A stretch of 35,899 nucleotides of DNA from Clostridia bacterium (GTDB lineage: Bacteria; Bacillota; Clostridia; Christensenellales; Aristaeellaceae), in the NCBI GenBank assembly GCA_017501255.1, contig JAFVXE010000015.1, positions 1 through 35,899 of the forward strand. The letters run 5' to 3'. Under the pieces are notes generated by a model. It was not told the DNA's origin and searched no databases. It was given only the letters and a program-made list of their open reading frames with translations. Shown piece by piece: positions 15,671 through 23,641 of the stretch (its first letter is position 1; each line of letters opens with the position of its first letter). A program made the position numbers and the translations under genes.

Positions 15671-16198
15671 TCAATGATTGGTATCCGTCAATGGAACTGC
15701 ACCCAGTTTCACGAGAAATGCTTCCAGCGTGGCATAGGTGATCAGCCCGCTGTAGCCGGAGGCAGGGCTGCCGCCCTGATCCAGAAACAGACTCACCGGG
15801 TATTGGGACAAACCGAGGGTATGGCACAGGGTGCAATTCTCGTCCTCGAAGATGTTCATCCCTTCCAGCTTCAGCTGCCGGATAAGCTGATCATTTTCCG
15901 GCTGCCCTTCCCCTTCACAGGCGTGAACCAGAATCACTTCCAGGGTTTCCGGGTCGAAGTTTTGCACAACCTTCTGCCATACGGGCAGCTGATCCACGCT
16001 CTCCTGACTGGCGGCGGTATAGAATTGCAGCACGATCACCTTGCCTTTGTACGGGGCAAGATCCAGCTTGGAAATACTGGAAAGATAATCGGTCACGTCA
16101 AAATAGAGGGGTTCCTCCTGCTCCTGGGCAAAAGCAGCGCCGCCGACCAGCAAAAGGATCAGCACAGTCCATAAACAAAAGAGACGCTTCCCAAACAT
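15671..16198 (-). CDS. Exported thioredoxin-fold protein lacking the usual active site
   Basis: The protein has 175 residues with a signal peptide (1-24, LFCLWTVLILLLVGGAAFA). The fold is TlpA/thioredoxin-like: GKVIVLQFYTAASQES corresponds to the strand-helix that normally carries WCxxC, and QYPVSLFLDQGG carries the cis-proline (Pro134). The catalytic cysteines are absent at their normal place (AASQ). A different CxxC, CTLCH at 122-126, stands just before the cis-proline strand. Function could be non-redox binding or unusual thiol chemistry; it cannot be settled here. It is divergent from the aminotransferase operon. Confidence 0.7.
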   Translation of the reverse strand: MFGKRLFCLWTVLILLLVGGAAFAQEQEEPLYFDVTDYLSSISKLDLAPYKGKVIVLQFYTAASQESVDQLPVWQKVVQNFDPETLEVILVHACEGEGQPENDQLIRQLKLEGMNIFEDENCTLCHTLGLSQYPVSLFLDQGGSPASGYSGLITYATLEAFLVKLGAVPLTDTNH

Positions 16199-16370
16199 AT
16201 GGATCCCTGCTTTCGTTTTTGCGTGTTCTCGTTCTATTGAAGACTGCTATTATCATATCATGTTTGGCATAAAAAAGAAAGGGTTCTGAGAGGAAGTTCA
16301 TGTAAATGAAAAAGTTGTAACATAAAATTGCATTTTTACCGTACAGGGTCAAAATTTGCGAAAAGGAGGG

Positions 16371-16399
16371 TTTACCAGGAAAATAAGCTGTGATATAAT
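16371..16399 (+). promoter_or_regulatory. Sigma-A promoter of the aminotransferase / citrate synthase operon
   Basis: TTTACC (16371-16376), 17 bases, TATAAT (16394-16399), with TGA directly before the -10 giving an extended -10. The leader to the ATG at 16511 is about 105 bases and contains a small hairpin GCGGA/TCCGC. Confidence 0.7.
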
Positions 16400-16510
16400 T
16401 GATTTTACACTTCGTCAGCCATGCGGAAAACCCATCCGCAGCCCGTGCAGATGAAGGATACAGAAACCAATTTTTCATTTTTGACTACCCAAAACCAGGA
16501 GGGAACGGTT

Positions 16511-17710
16511 ATGCCACTGGGAATTTCCAACAACTGCCGCAACATTGCACCATCTGCCACCCTTGCCATGGATGCCAAAGCCAAGGCGATGCGGGCTGCG
16601 GGTGTGGACGTGATCGGCTTTGCCGCCGGCGAACCGGATTTTGATACCCCTCTTGCAGTGCGGGATGCCATGAAGGATGCTTTGGACAAGGGCATGACCC
16701 GCTATACTGCCGCTGCCGGTACCGTGGAGCTGCGCCAGGCCATTGCCAGCCGTCTCCATGCCGACCACGGCCTTTCCTACGGCGAGAACCAGATCATCGT
16801 CACCAACGGCGCAAAGCACGCCCTGTACACCGCTTTCCAGAGCCTGTGCAGCGAAGAGGATGAAGTGATCATTCCCACCCCCTGCTGGGTCAGCTATCCG
16901 GAGATGGTGCGCATGGCCGGCGGCGTCAGCGTGCTGGTGGAGTGCCCGGAGGAAAACGGCTTCCTGCCTGCCATGGAGGATGTTGCCAAGGCCGTTACCC
17001 CCCGCACCAAGGCCTTTGTGCTCACCAATCCCTCCAACCCCAACGGCTGTATCTGGGATGAGCAGCGCCTGCAGGCGCTGGTGCAGCTGGCGGTGGAGAA
17101 GGAATTCTACATCATCGCCGACGAGATTTACGAAAAGCTGATCTACGGCGCTGCCAAACACGTGGCCATCGCCACCCTGAGCCCGGAAGCCTATACCCAC
17201 ACCATTCTCATTGGCGGCGTGAGCAAATCCTACGCCATGACCGGCCTGCGCATCGGCTTTGCCGCCGGGCCGGTGGATGTGATCGCCGGTATGGTCAATT
17301 ACCAGAGCCAAAGCACCTCTGCCCCCAACTCGGCAGCCCAGCACGCTGCCGCCGTGGCCTACACCATGGATCAGACCTGTGTGGAAGAAATGCGCCAGCA
17401 GTTTGAAAAACGGCGCAACTACATCGTTTCCCGCATCAATGCCATGCCCGGCGTCAGTTGCAGGATGCCAGACGGCGCATTTTATGTTATGATGAATATG
17501 ACAAAGCTGGTGGGCAAGCGCTACGGCGACAAGCCGATCGAAAACAGCAGCGACTTTGCCCTTGCTTTGCTGGAAAACGCCCATGTGGCCATCGTGCCCG
17601 GCAACGCATTCCTGGCGGAGGGTTTCTGCCGCCTCAGCTACGCCACCGGCATGGAAAACATTGAAAAAGGCATGGATCGTCTGGAAGCCTTCCTGAAGGA
17701 GTTGAAATAA
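16511..17710 (+). CDS. Class I aminotransferase, aspartate aminotransferase type
   Basis: This 399-residue PLP enzyme moves an amino group between an amino acid and a 2-oxo acid, most likely aspartate and 2-oxoglutarate. Key features are GFAAGEPDFDTP near the N-terminus, NPSNPNG (173-179), ADEIYEKLIY with Asp204 and Tyr207, and GGVSKSYAMTGLRIGF with the PLP-binding Lys239. AGGAGG lies eight bases before the ATG at 16511. An upstream in-frame extension to 16421 begins almost at the predicted transcript start and has no ribosome site. One base separates its stop from the next gene, so the two are co-expressed and may supply and use glutamate carbon. Confidence 0.9.
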   Translation: MPLGISNNCRNIAPSATLAMDAKAKAMRAAGVDVIGFAAGEPDFDTPLAVRDAMKDALDKGMTRYTAAAGTVELRQAIASRLHADHGLSYGENQIIVTNGAKHALYTAFQSLCSEEDEVIIPTPCWVSYPEMVRMAGGVSVLVECPEENGFLPAMEDVAKAVTPRTKAFVLTNPSNPNGCIWDEQRLQALVQLAVEKEFYIIADEIYEKLIYGAAKHVAIATLSPEAYTHTILIGGVSKSYAMTGLRIGFAAGPVDVIAGMVNYQSQSTSAPNSAAQHAAAVAYTMDQTCVEEMRQQFEKRRNYIVSRINAMPGVSCRMPDGAFYVMMNMTKLVGKRYGDKPIENSSDFALALLENAHVAIVPGNAFLAEGFCRLSYATGMENIEKGMDRLEAFLKELK

Positions 17711-17711
17711 A

Positions 17712-19106
17712 ATGCTGGAATTCAGCCCCAATACCAATCTGCTGATGCAGTCCAAGTACCGCTACGAGTTGCAGGATGTGGAGGAACCCAACCTGTACCG
17801 GGAGCTGTTTGATTACAAAGCCATCCCGAAAGTGGCCTTCAACAACCGTGTTGTGCCCGTGAATATGCCCAAGGAAATCTGGATGACCGATACCACCTTC
17901 CGGGACGGTCAGCAGAGCGTGAGCCCCTTCACCCCCAAGCAGATCGAGCACCTGTTCAAGCTGGAATCCCGTCTGGGCGGCCCCAAGGGCTTGGTGCGCC
18001 AGAGCGAGTTTTTCCTCTATACCGACAAGGATCGGGAAGCCCTGGAGCGCTGCCAGAACCTGGGCCTCCAGTTCCCGGAGATCACCACCTGGATCCGGGC
18101 CAATGAGAAGGACTTTGAGTTGGTCAAGGCCGCGGGCGTTCGGGAAACCGGTATTCTGGTCTCCTGCAGCGACTATCACATCTTCAAAAAGATGCACCTG
18201 ACCCGCCGTCAGGCCTTGGAAAAGTATCTGGGCATCATCAAGAAGGCGCTGGACAAGGGCATTGTGCCCCGCTGCCACTTTGAGGACATCACCCGTGCCG
18301 ATTTCTACGGTTTTGTGCTGCCCTTTGCCGAGCAGCTGATGAACCTGAGCCAGGAAAGCGGCATTCCCATCAAGGTGCGTGCCTGCGATACCATGGGCTA
18401 CGGCGTCCACTATCCCGGTGCGGCTCTGCCCCGCAGCGTCCCCGGCATCATCTACGGCCTCAACCACTACGCCCAGATTCCCTCTGAGCAGCTGGAATGG
18501 CACGGCCACAACGATTTCTACAAGGTGGTCACCAACGCCGGTACCGCCTGGCTCTACGGCTGCGCCAGCATCAACTGCTCCCTGCTGGGCATCGGCGAGC
18601 GCACCGGCAACTGCCCCCTGGAAGCCATGGCGGTGGAGTATCAGTCCCTGCGCGGCACCACCGATGGCATGGACCTGACCGCCATCACCGAGATTGCCGA
18701 GTACATGGAGCGGGAAATCGGCATCGAAATCAGCCCCCGTCAGCCCTTCGTAGGCCGTCACTTCAATGTGACCCGGGCCGGTATCCATGCCGACGGTATG
18801 CTCAAGGACGAGGAGATTTATAACATCTTCGATACCGCCACTATCCTCAACCGTCCCGCAGCCGTGGCCGTGGACAGCCACAGCGGTCTGGCGGGCATCA
18901 CCCACTGGATGAACAGCTACTTCCGCCTGACCGGCAAGCACACCATGGAAAAGCACGATCCGCTGGTGAATGCTGTCAAGGAGCAGGTGGACGCCCTCTT
19001 TGCCGCCGGCCGCAACACCGTTATGGGCGACGAGGAACTGGAAATTATGGTGCGCAAAGCCGATCAGGATCGCTACGAGCGCCTGCTCTTCCATAAGAGC
19101 CGGTAA
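17712..19106 (+). CDS. Isopropylmalate/homocitrate synthase family protein, likely Re-citrate synthase
   Basis: The protein has 464 residues and a DRE-TIM metallolyase fold. The catalytic block is MTDTTFRDGQQS (58-69); metal ligands lie in EWHGHNDFY (His264, His266); GIGERTGNCPLE and GIHADG follow. All acyl-CoA condensing enzymes of this family share them. LeuA normally has a C-terminal leucine-binding domain, which is absent. The sequence closely recalls the clostridial group containing Re-citrate synthase of Clostridium kluyveri, which makes citrate from acetyl-CoA and oxaloacetate in anaerobes lacking Si-citrate synthase. Pairing with an aspartate aminotransferase, which can make oxaloacetate, fits glutamate synthesis. 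Some databases mislabel this group. Citramalate or isopropylmalate synthase remain alternatives. Confidence 0.75.
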   Translation: MLEFSPNTNLLMQSKYRYELQDVEEPNLYRELFDYKAIPKVAFNNRVVPVNMPKEIWMTDTTFRDGQQSVSPFTPKQIEHLFKLESRLGGPKGLVRQSEFFLYTDKDREALERCQNLGLQFPEITTWIRANEKDFELVKAAGVRETGILVSCSDYHIFKKMHLTRRQALEKYLGIIKKALDKGIVPRCHFEDITRADFYGFVLPFAEQLMNLSQESGIPIKVRACDTMGYGVHYPGAALPRSVPGIIYGLNHYAQIPSEQLEWHGHNDFYKVVTNAGTAWLYGCASINCSLLGIGERTGNCPLEAMAVEYQSLRGTTDGMDLTAITEIAEYMEREIGIEISPRQPFVGRHFNVTRAGIHADGMLKDEEIYNIFDTATILNRPAAVAVDSHSGLAGITHWMNSYFRLTGKHTMEKHDPLVNAVKEQVDALFAAGRNTVMGDEELEIMVRKADQDRYERLLFHKSR

Positions 19107-19135
19107 GCGCCGCCCCTTCACAAAAGTAACAAAAT

Positions 19136-19176
19136 ACGGGCGATTGCAGGAAAAACCTGCCGTCGCCCGTTTGATT
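19136..19176 (+). terminator. Terminator of the aminotransferase operon
   Basis: ACGGGCGA (19136-19143) pairs with TCGCCCGT (19163-19170), with an inner GCAGG/CCTGC, followed by TTGATT. Confidence 0.8.
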
Positions 19177-19204
19177 CATGTGCCCTTTCGAAAGGAGGAA
19201 TCCC

Positions 19205-19702
19205 ATGGAGAAATGGTGGGTACGTTTACTATTGTGGCTGGCAGTGATCGCTGTGTGCGGCATGATTTTCTTTTTCTCTGCCCAGAGCGGTGAGGATTCT
19301 GCCATGACCAGTGGAAAGGTGGTCGATATATTGATCGGCATTCTGATCAAAGGCTATGAACTGCTGGATGCGATCCGGCAGCGTGAAATTTACGAAACTG
19401 CATCCCTGCTGGTACGCAAGCTGGCGCATTTTGCCGAGTTTGCCCTGCTGGGCTTCTTTGTACGGCTGCTGATGCACTCCTACCGGATCCGGTTCGGCTG
19501 GGGCCGTGCATGGCTGGCCTCCACCCTTTACGCCTTCACCGATGAGGCGCATCAGATGTTCACCCAGGCCCGGGGCCCGTCCCTCATAGATGTGGGCATC
19601 GACAGCATCGGCGCAGCCGCCGGTGTCACGCTGGCGTGTGTGGCGCTGGCGATAGCAGCAAGGATTTGGGGCGCTGCAAGGAGCAGGCCCGAGCTGCAGT
19701 AG
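19205..19702 (+). CDS. VanZ-family membrane protein
   Basis: This 165-residue protein has about four membrane segments and a clear VanZ signature: IFFFSAQSGEDS after the first helix, RKLAHFAEFALLGFF, and LYAFTDEAHQMFTQARGPSLIDVGIDSIGAAAG. VanZ in enterococci gives low-level teicoplanin resistance, but most homologues in Clostridia are of unknown function and are not resistance markers by themselves. AAAGGAGG lies seven bases before the ATG at 19205. It sits after a terminator, so it probably has its own promoter, which was not identified. Confidence 0.9.
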   Translation: MEKWWVRLLLWLAVIAVCGMIFFFSAQSGEDSAMTSGKVVDILIGILIKGYELLDAIRQREIYETASLLVRKLAHFAEFALLGFFVRLLMHSYRIRFGWGRAWLASTLYAFTDEAHQMFTQARGPSLIDVGIDSIGAAAGVTLACVALAIAARIWGAARSRPELQ

Positions 19703-19705
19703 AGA

Positions 19706-19777
19706 TTTGGGGCGCTGCCCCAAACCCCGCAAGGGGCAGTGCCCCTTGACCCCGCACTGCCGTGCTTTGCACGGCAG
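19706..19777. repeat. Cluster of three G+C-rich palindromes
   Basis: Three hairpins in a row: TTTGGGGC/GCCCCAAA (19706-19713/19717-19724), AAGGGGC/GCCCCTT (19731-19737/19741-19747) and CTGCCGTGC/GCACGGCAG (19757-19765/19769-19777), each with a three-base loop. This layout resembles REP-like intergenic palindromes seen in many G+C-rich Clostridia. It starts three bases after the VanZ stop codon. Confidence 0.75.
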
Positions 19778-19797
19778 GAGGGAGGAATAAGTGAAAG

Positions 19798-19849
19798 AAC
19801 CTCCGGGATGGATTGCATTGCACAGAGCCGCAACCATTCCGGAGGTTTT
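19798..19849 (+). terminator. Strong terminator ahead of the restriction-modification operon
   Basis: A 14-bp stem (19798-19811 with 19834-19847, one G-T pair) is followed by TTTTC. It ends VanZ transcription and shields the downstream restriction-modification operon. Confidence 0.85.
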
Positions 19850-19862
19850 CATATTCCTGGCG

Positions 19863-19894
19863 TTGAGTTAAGTATTGCTATATGGTATACTTAA
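19863..19894 (+). promoter_or_regulatory. Promoter with embedded palindrome for the restriction-modification operon
   Basis: TTGAGT (19863-19868), 17 bases, TATACT (19886-19891), with TGG directly before the -10 (extended -10). The inverted repeat TTAAGTAT (19868-19875) and ATACTTAA (19887-19894), spaced by 11 bases, spans the spacer and the -10. This is the expected layout for a repressor site. No separate controller protein gene is present, so binding by the methyltransferase itself is a possibility known for some m5C methyltransferases. Confidence 0.7.
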
Positions 19895-19932
19895 TAAGAA
19901 CATATTGGATGGCTGATAGGAAGGCGGAATAC

Positions 19933-21165
19933 ATGAGATTGTTGTCGCTTTTTTCCGGTTGCGGAGGTATGGATATTGGCTTTGAAGGTAGCTTTTATTG
20001 CATAAAAAAATCCATTAACGAAAAACTACACCCAGATTGGATTGTAGAATCTCATGATCAATGGGTCAAGGTTGCCCCAACAATTTTTGAAACCGTTTTT
20101 GCAAATGATATTCGTCCGGATGCGAAAGCCGCTTGGGTTTCCTATTTTGAGAAAAACAAACCCAACGCAAACGATATTTATCATTTAGATAGCATTGTTG
20201 ATTTGGTGAAACGTGCAAAGGCTGGCGAAAAGATCTTTCCTGAAAACATTGATATTGTCACCGGGGGATTCCCCTGCCAAGATTTTTCAATTGCTGGTAA
20301 ACGTTTAGGGTTTGCTTCTCAAAAAAGTCATAAAGGAACAGTGCTGTCAAACGAAGAACCAACAGCTGAAAACCGTGGCCTTTTGTATATATGGATGCGC
20401 GAAGTAATTACTTTAGCAGAACCCAAGATGTTTGTCGCCGAAAATGTCAAAGGCTTAACCAACCTAAACGATATTAAAGAAGTTATCGAAAAGGATTTTG
20501 CACAGGCGGGCAAAGGCGGTTATGTTGTAGTACCTGCAAAAGTGCTGTATGCGCCTAATTATGGTGTCCCACAATCGCGGGAAAGAGTGATATTCTTTGG
20601 GTTCAAAAAAAGTGCGCTAAAACCGGACGCTTTGATTGCACTGACAGCGGAAAGGATACCTGATGCCTATGACCCATATCCAGTGATGACACATGGCGAA
20701 AGTTTGAAACCTGTTGTGACTTGTGCAGATGCCTTCATTAACCTTAACGAGCCTGAGGATAGCCTTGATTTGTCTCAGCAAAAATACTCTATGGCCAAAT
20801 ATATGGGAGCGCACTGCCAGGGACAAACAGAAATAAAGCTGGATTCAGTAGGTCCAACCATTCGCTCAGAACATCATGGGAACATTGAATACCGTCGTCT
20901 TAGTTTAGAACATGGTGGAAAATACGAAGGAGAACTAAAAGCGGGAAAGCGTGAACGAAGGTTAACGGTTCGCGAATGTGCGAGAATTCAAACATTTCCC
21001 GATGACTATCAGTTTATTTTGAATAAAACACAAAAAAACAAAGGTGTTTGTGCAAGCGACGCTTACAAGATTATCGGTAATGCAGTCCCCTGTGTGTTGG
21101 CTTACAACATTGCGAAAACAATCGAAGAAAAATGGTTGTTGTATTTTGAGGAGAATGTAAAATGA
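19933..21165 (+). CDS. DNA (cytosine-5)-methyltransferase
   Basis: This 410-residue type II m5C methyltransferase has all main motifs: I, LLSLFSGCGGMDIGFE (SAM binding); IV, GGFPCQDFS with catalytic Cys115; VI, AENVKG (Glu170); VIII, QSRERV (214-219); IX, RRLTVRECARIQTFPDDY; X, KIIGNAVP. The target-recognition region lies between VIII and IX, and its sequence cannot be translated into a site by eye. The ATG at 19933 is chosen since the protein then starts at motif I and AGGAAGG lies upstream. The gene is visibly A+T-rich against its neighbours, suggesting transfer. It overlaps the endonuclease gene by four bases. Confidence 0.95.
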   Translation: MRLLSLFSGCGGMDIGFEGSFYCIKKSINEKLHPDWIVESHDQWVKVAPTIFETVFANDIRPDAKAAWVSYFEKNKPNANDIYHLDSIVDLVKRAKAGEKIFPENIDIVTGGFPCQDFSIAGKRLGFASQKSHKGTVLSNEEPTAENRGLLYIWMREVITLAEPKMFVAENVKGLTNLNDIKEVIEKDFAQAGKGGYVVVPAKVLYAPNYGVPQSRERVIFFGFKKSALKPDALIALTAERIPDAYDPYPVMTHGESLKPVVTCADAFINLNEPEDSLDLSQQKYSMAKYMGAHCQGQTEIKLDSVGPTIRSEHHGNIEYRRLSLEHGGKYEGELKAGKRERRLTVRECARIQTFPDDYQFILNKTQKNKGVCASDAYKIIGNAVPCVLAYNIAKTIEEKWLLYFEENVK

Positions 21166-22235
21166 TCGTCTCTGTCAATCCCAAACCGACGATTTCCGAA
21201 TTTCGTAAACTAATGCAGGATACAGATTGTTTGCTAAATGCAGATGCGAAAAAGAGGCCGGATTATTATCGGTCGCACACAGGGAATCTGTTGGAGGATA
21301 TTGTTAAAGATGCCCTGTGCGAGTGCGCCATTGGTTCTCCCTTCGCAGGTACAATCGAAAAAGTATCCGGGCAAAAATTCCCTGATATTGTTGCAGCAAA
21401 ATACTATGGTGTCGAAGTTAAAAGCACTAAGGAAGATCATTGGACATCCACTGGAAGTAGCATATTGGAAACAACCCGCATTAACGATGTGGAGCGCATA
21501 TATATGACTTTTGGAAAGTTGGGTGGTGCCCAACCAGCGTTTTGCTCAAAGCCATATGAACCGTGCCTGTACGGAATTGCTGTAACACATATGCCACGAT
21601 ATTTAATCAATATGTGCTTGCAAAAAGGGGAAACCATTTTTGACAAAATGGGGATCCCTTATGATGAATTGAGAAATTTAGAAAATCCAATTGCCCCGGT
21701 ATCAGAATACTATCGAAAAAAGCTAAAGCCGGGAGAAAGCCTCTGGTGGGCTGGAAACGCAGCGGATGAAGTTGTAGAAGCAAAAATCCGTCTTTGGAAG
21801 AACCTTTCTTCCGACGAGAAGAAATACTATACTGCTTATTGCTGCGCTAATTATCCTGAAATATTCGCTGGAGATTATGATAGATGTTCTCTATGGCTTA
21901 CATCTCAAGGCGTTGTTAATCCACATATTCGAGATATGTTTTCAGCTGGTGGAAAAATCGAAATTGAAATGCCAAATGGAATAAAGGTACTATTTCCCGG
22001 TATCTATAAACGAATTGTTGACCACAAAAATGAGATAATTCAAATTCTGTCAAGAATTGAACCTGAATTGCCAGTAATGGGTAAAGAAATGACCACTCGT
22101 ATAATGCAGTGGTGTCAAGAAGTCTCAAAACACTCAAGTATGGATTTCCAAACTTCCATGAATGGTCTATCAATGGTGATTTTCGGTGTATCTGCCGAAT
22201 CACTCCATCTTCATGATTCCAAGGATAATCTGTAG
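21162..22235 (+). CDS. Type II restriction endonuclease, PD-(D/E)xK type
   Basis: The protein has 357 residues, and its ATG overlaps the methyltransferase stop (ATGA), with GAGGAG eight bases upstream. The nuclease core is KFPDIVAAKYYGVEVKST: Pro74, Asp75, then Glu85-Val-Lys87, a good PD-x9-ExK motif, with a conserved-looking Glu45 on the preceding helix (GNLLEDIVKD). It cleaves unmethylated DNA at the site protected by the neighbour methyltransferase; the recognition sequence is unknown. Codon and base use are A+T-rich like the methyltransferase, and the pair looks complete and intact. Translation after the methyltransferase helps protection come first. Confidence 0.85.
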   Translation: MIVSVNPKPTISEFRKLMQDTDCLLNADAKKRPDYYRSHTGNLLEDIVKDALCECAIGSPFAGTIEKVSGQKFPDIVAAKYYGVEVKSTKEDHWTSTGSSILETTRINDVERIYMTFGKLGGAQPAFCSKPYEPCLYGIAVTHMPRYLINMCLQKGETIFDKMGIPYDELRNLENPIAPVSEYYRKKLKPGESLWWAGNAADEVVEAKIRLWKNLSSDEKKYYTAYCCANYPEIFAGDYDRCSLWLTSQGVVNPHIRDMFSAGGKIEIEMPNGIKVLFPGIYKRIVDHKNEIIQILSRIEPELPVMGKEMTTRIMQWCQEVSKHSSMDFQTSMNGLSMVIFGVSAESLHLHDSKDNL

Positions 22236-22258
22236 TTTATGTAGATCAACATGGGTAG

Positions 22259-22289
22259 AGCTGTTGCAATTGCAGCAGCTTTTTGTTTT
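22259..22289 (+). terminator. Terminator of the restriction-modification operon
   Basis: AGCTGTTGCAA pairs with TTGCAGCAGCT (22259-22280, one G-T pair) and is followed by TTTTGTTTT. It lies 24 bases past the endonuclease stop. Confidence 0.85.
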
Positions 22290-22323
22290 CCGTCCCATTC
22301 ACGCATCCAAGCCACAAAAAACG

Positions 22324-22401
22324 GGGTCGCCCCCGCAGTGCCAAAGGCACGAGGAGGCGACCCAAGCAAGCGGCGTGTGGCAGGGCAGGGTTCCCTGCCA
22401 C
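22324..22401. repeat. Nested palindromes between convergent genes
   Basis: GGGTCGCC (22324-22331) pairs with GGCGACCC (22356-22363) around an inner GTGCC/GGCAC hairpin, then GTGGCAGGG (22377-22385) pairs with CCCTGCCAC (22393-22401). The G+C content returns abruptly to host level here, after the A+T-rich island, so this may mark the island's right edge. Confidence 0.65.
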
Positions 22402-22438
22402 GAAAGCCGCGACTTCTGTTGTCCACTTACAGGGCAAA

Positions 22439-22468
22439 CGCCCCATCCTGCGTTAGCAGGATGGGGCG
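22439..22468 (-). terminator. Terminator of the BMP gene
   Basis: A perfect 13-bp stem (22439-22451 with 22456-22468) with a four-base loop lies nine bases beyond the BMP stop codon. On the minus strand only TTTG follows, so termination may depend on the strong stem. Confidence 0.75.
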
Positions 22469-22476
22469 GATGTCCA

Positions 22477-23583
22477 TTATTCGTAGATGATGGTCAGGTT
22501 GGCCAGATCGGCGCCGGTGATGGCGTCAGCTTCCAGCACGGTGTTGTCGATCACCAGAGAGCCGTCCTTGATGGAAGCCAGCAGGGCTTCGTACTCGGCG
22601 ACAGTCCAGTTTTCCAGAGACCAGGTAGCGGTGGGCAGACCCACGGCGTCATCGGTGGCGCCCAGGTTGTTAGCCACGTCGCCGATGGTATCCCATTCGC
22701 CGGCGTAGAACTTGCCGATGGCCCACTCGGTGGCGGAAACCAGGCCCTTGAGGGCGGAGGTCACAACGGTCTCGGACTCGAAGCTCTGGTCAACGTCAAC
22801 GCCCACAACGAACAGATCGTTGGCGGAAGCAGCGGAAACGATGGAGGAGAACATGGAGCCGCCGCAAGCGAAGATCACTTCGGTGCCGTTCATGTACCAG
22901 CCCTTAGCCATGGCTTCCAGCTCGGGGGAAGCGCTGAAGGAAGCGCCGTACTGCCAGGAGTACTTCAGTTCCACGTTGATGCCCAGCTCAGCAGCAGCAG
23001 CGTTGGCGCCCTGAGCGAAGCCGTAGCCGTAACGGATGCAAGCGGGGTTGGTGCCGCCGCCGCCGCCCATGAAGCCCAGCTTGGTGAAGCCTTCCTTCAC
23101 GATGGCATAGCCGGCCAGATAGCCGCTCTGCTCTTCCATGAAGGCGATGGGGGCAACGTTCTTCAGACCCATCTGCCAGCCGTCGATGAAGACGAACTTG
23201 GTGTCGGGATACTCGGTAGCGGCCTTTTCCAGAGCAGCAGCCTGCATGAAGCCAGCGCACACAACGACCTTAGCGCCGCCCTCGGCAGCAGCCTTCATGG
23301 CTTCGTAGCGGTCATCGTCGGTAGCCTGGTCGCCGTTGGCGGGCTGATAGTACTTGTAGCTCAGGCCGTTGGCAGCAGCGTAGGACTTAACGCCGTTCCA
23401 GGTGCCCTGGTTGAAGGACTTGTCCTTCAGCTGACCCACGTCGGTAACGAAGGCGAGCTCAAAGACGCCGTTTTCGGATTCGAACTCATCGGGAATGGTT
23501 TCGGGATCGATCGCTTCAGCGAAGGAAGCGGTGCAGGCGAAAACCATCACCAGAGCCAGAAGAGTAGCAAGAAACTTCTTCAT
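22477..23583 (-). CDS. BMP-family substrate-binding protein, exported
   Basis: The protein has 368 residues. The N-terminus MKKFLATLLALVMVFACTASFA is an export signal; Cys17 could be a lipoprotein site (VFAC, with an unusual Phe), or the chain is cut after SFA. The mature part is a periplasmic-binding fold of the BMP/PnrA family (FVTDVGQLKDKSFNQGTWNGV, VFIDGWQ, GYLAGYAIVKEGFTKLGFMGG, VVGVDVDQS). PnrA-type proteins bind purine nucleosides for ABC import. No permease or ATPase gene is adjacent, so partners must be encoded elsewhere or the protein acts as a sensor. AGGGAGGA lies about nine bases before the ATG and the promoter is strong. Confidence 0.9.
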   Translation of the reverse strand: MKKFLATLLALVMVFACTASFAEAIDPETIPDEFESENGVFELAFVTDVGQLKDKSFNQGTWNGVKSYAAANGLSYKYYQPANGDQATDDDRYEAMKAAAEGGAKVVVCAGFMQAAALEKAATEYPDTKFVFIDGWQMGLKNVAPIAFMEEQSGYLAGYAIVKEGFTKLGFMGGGGGTNPACIRYGYGFAQGANAAAAELGINVELKYSWQYGASFSASPELEAMAKGWYMNGTEVIFACGGSMFSSIVSAASANDLFVVGVDVDQSFESETVVTSALKGLVSATEWAIGKFYAGEWDTIGDVANNLGATDDAVGLPTATWSLENWTVAEYEALLASIKDGSLVIDNTVLEADAITGADLANLTIIYE

Positions 23584-23641
23584 ATGGATGTTTCCTCCCT
23601 TTTGATTTTCCGTTGCCCCTGACGGGGTCGGTCATGGGTTT

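Noticed and set aside
15671..16198. c-type cytochrome based on CTLCH
   Set aside because: The rest of the protein is a thioredoxin fold, with no axial-ligand pattern or neighbouring electron-transfer genes.
17634..19121. A 495-codon open frame on the minus strand
   Set aside because: It is antisense to the well-supported citrate synthase-like gene and lacks recognisable motifs.
19205..19702. Glycopeptide resistance cluster (VanW and VanZ present)
   Set aside because: The two genes are 5 kb apart, and no vanHAX or VanRS genes exist here; both families are common in susceptible Clostridia.
22186..23622. A 478-codon open frame on the plus strand
   Set aside because: It is antisense to the BMP gene, crosses the endonuclease end and two terminators, and has Gly/His/Val-rich antisense composition.
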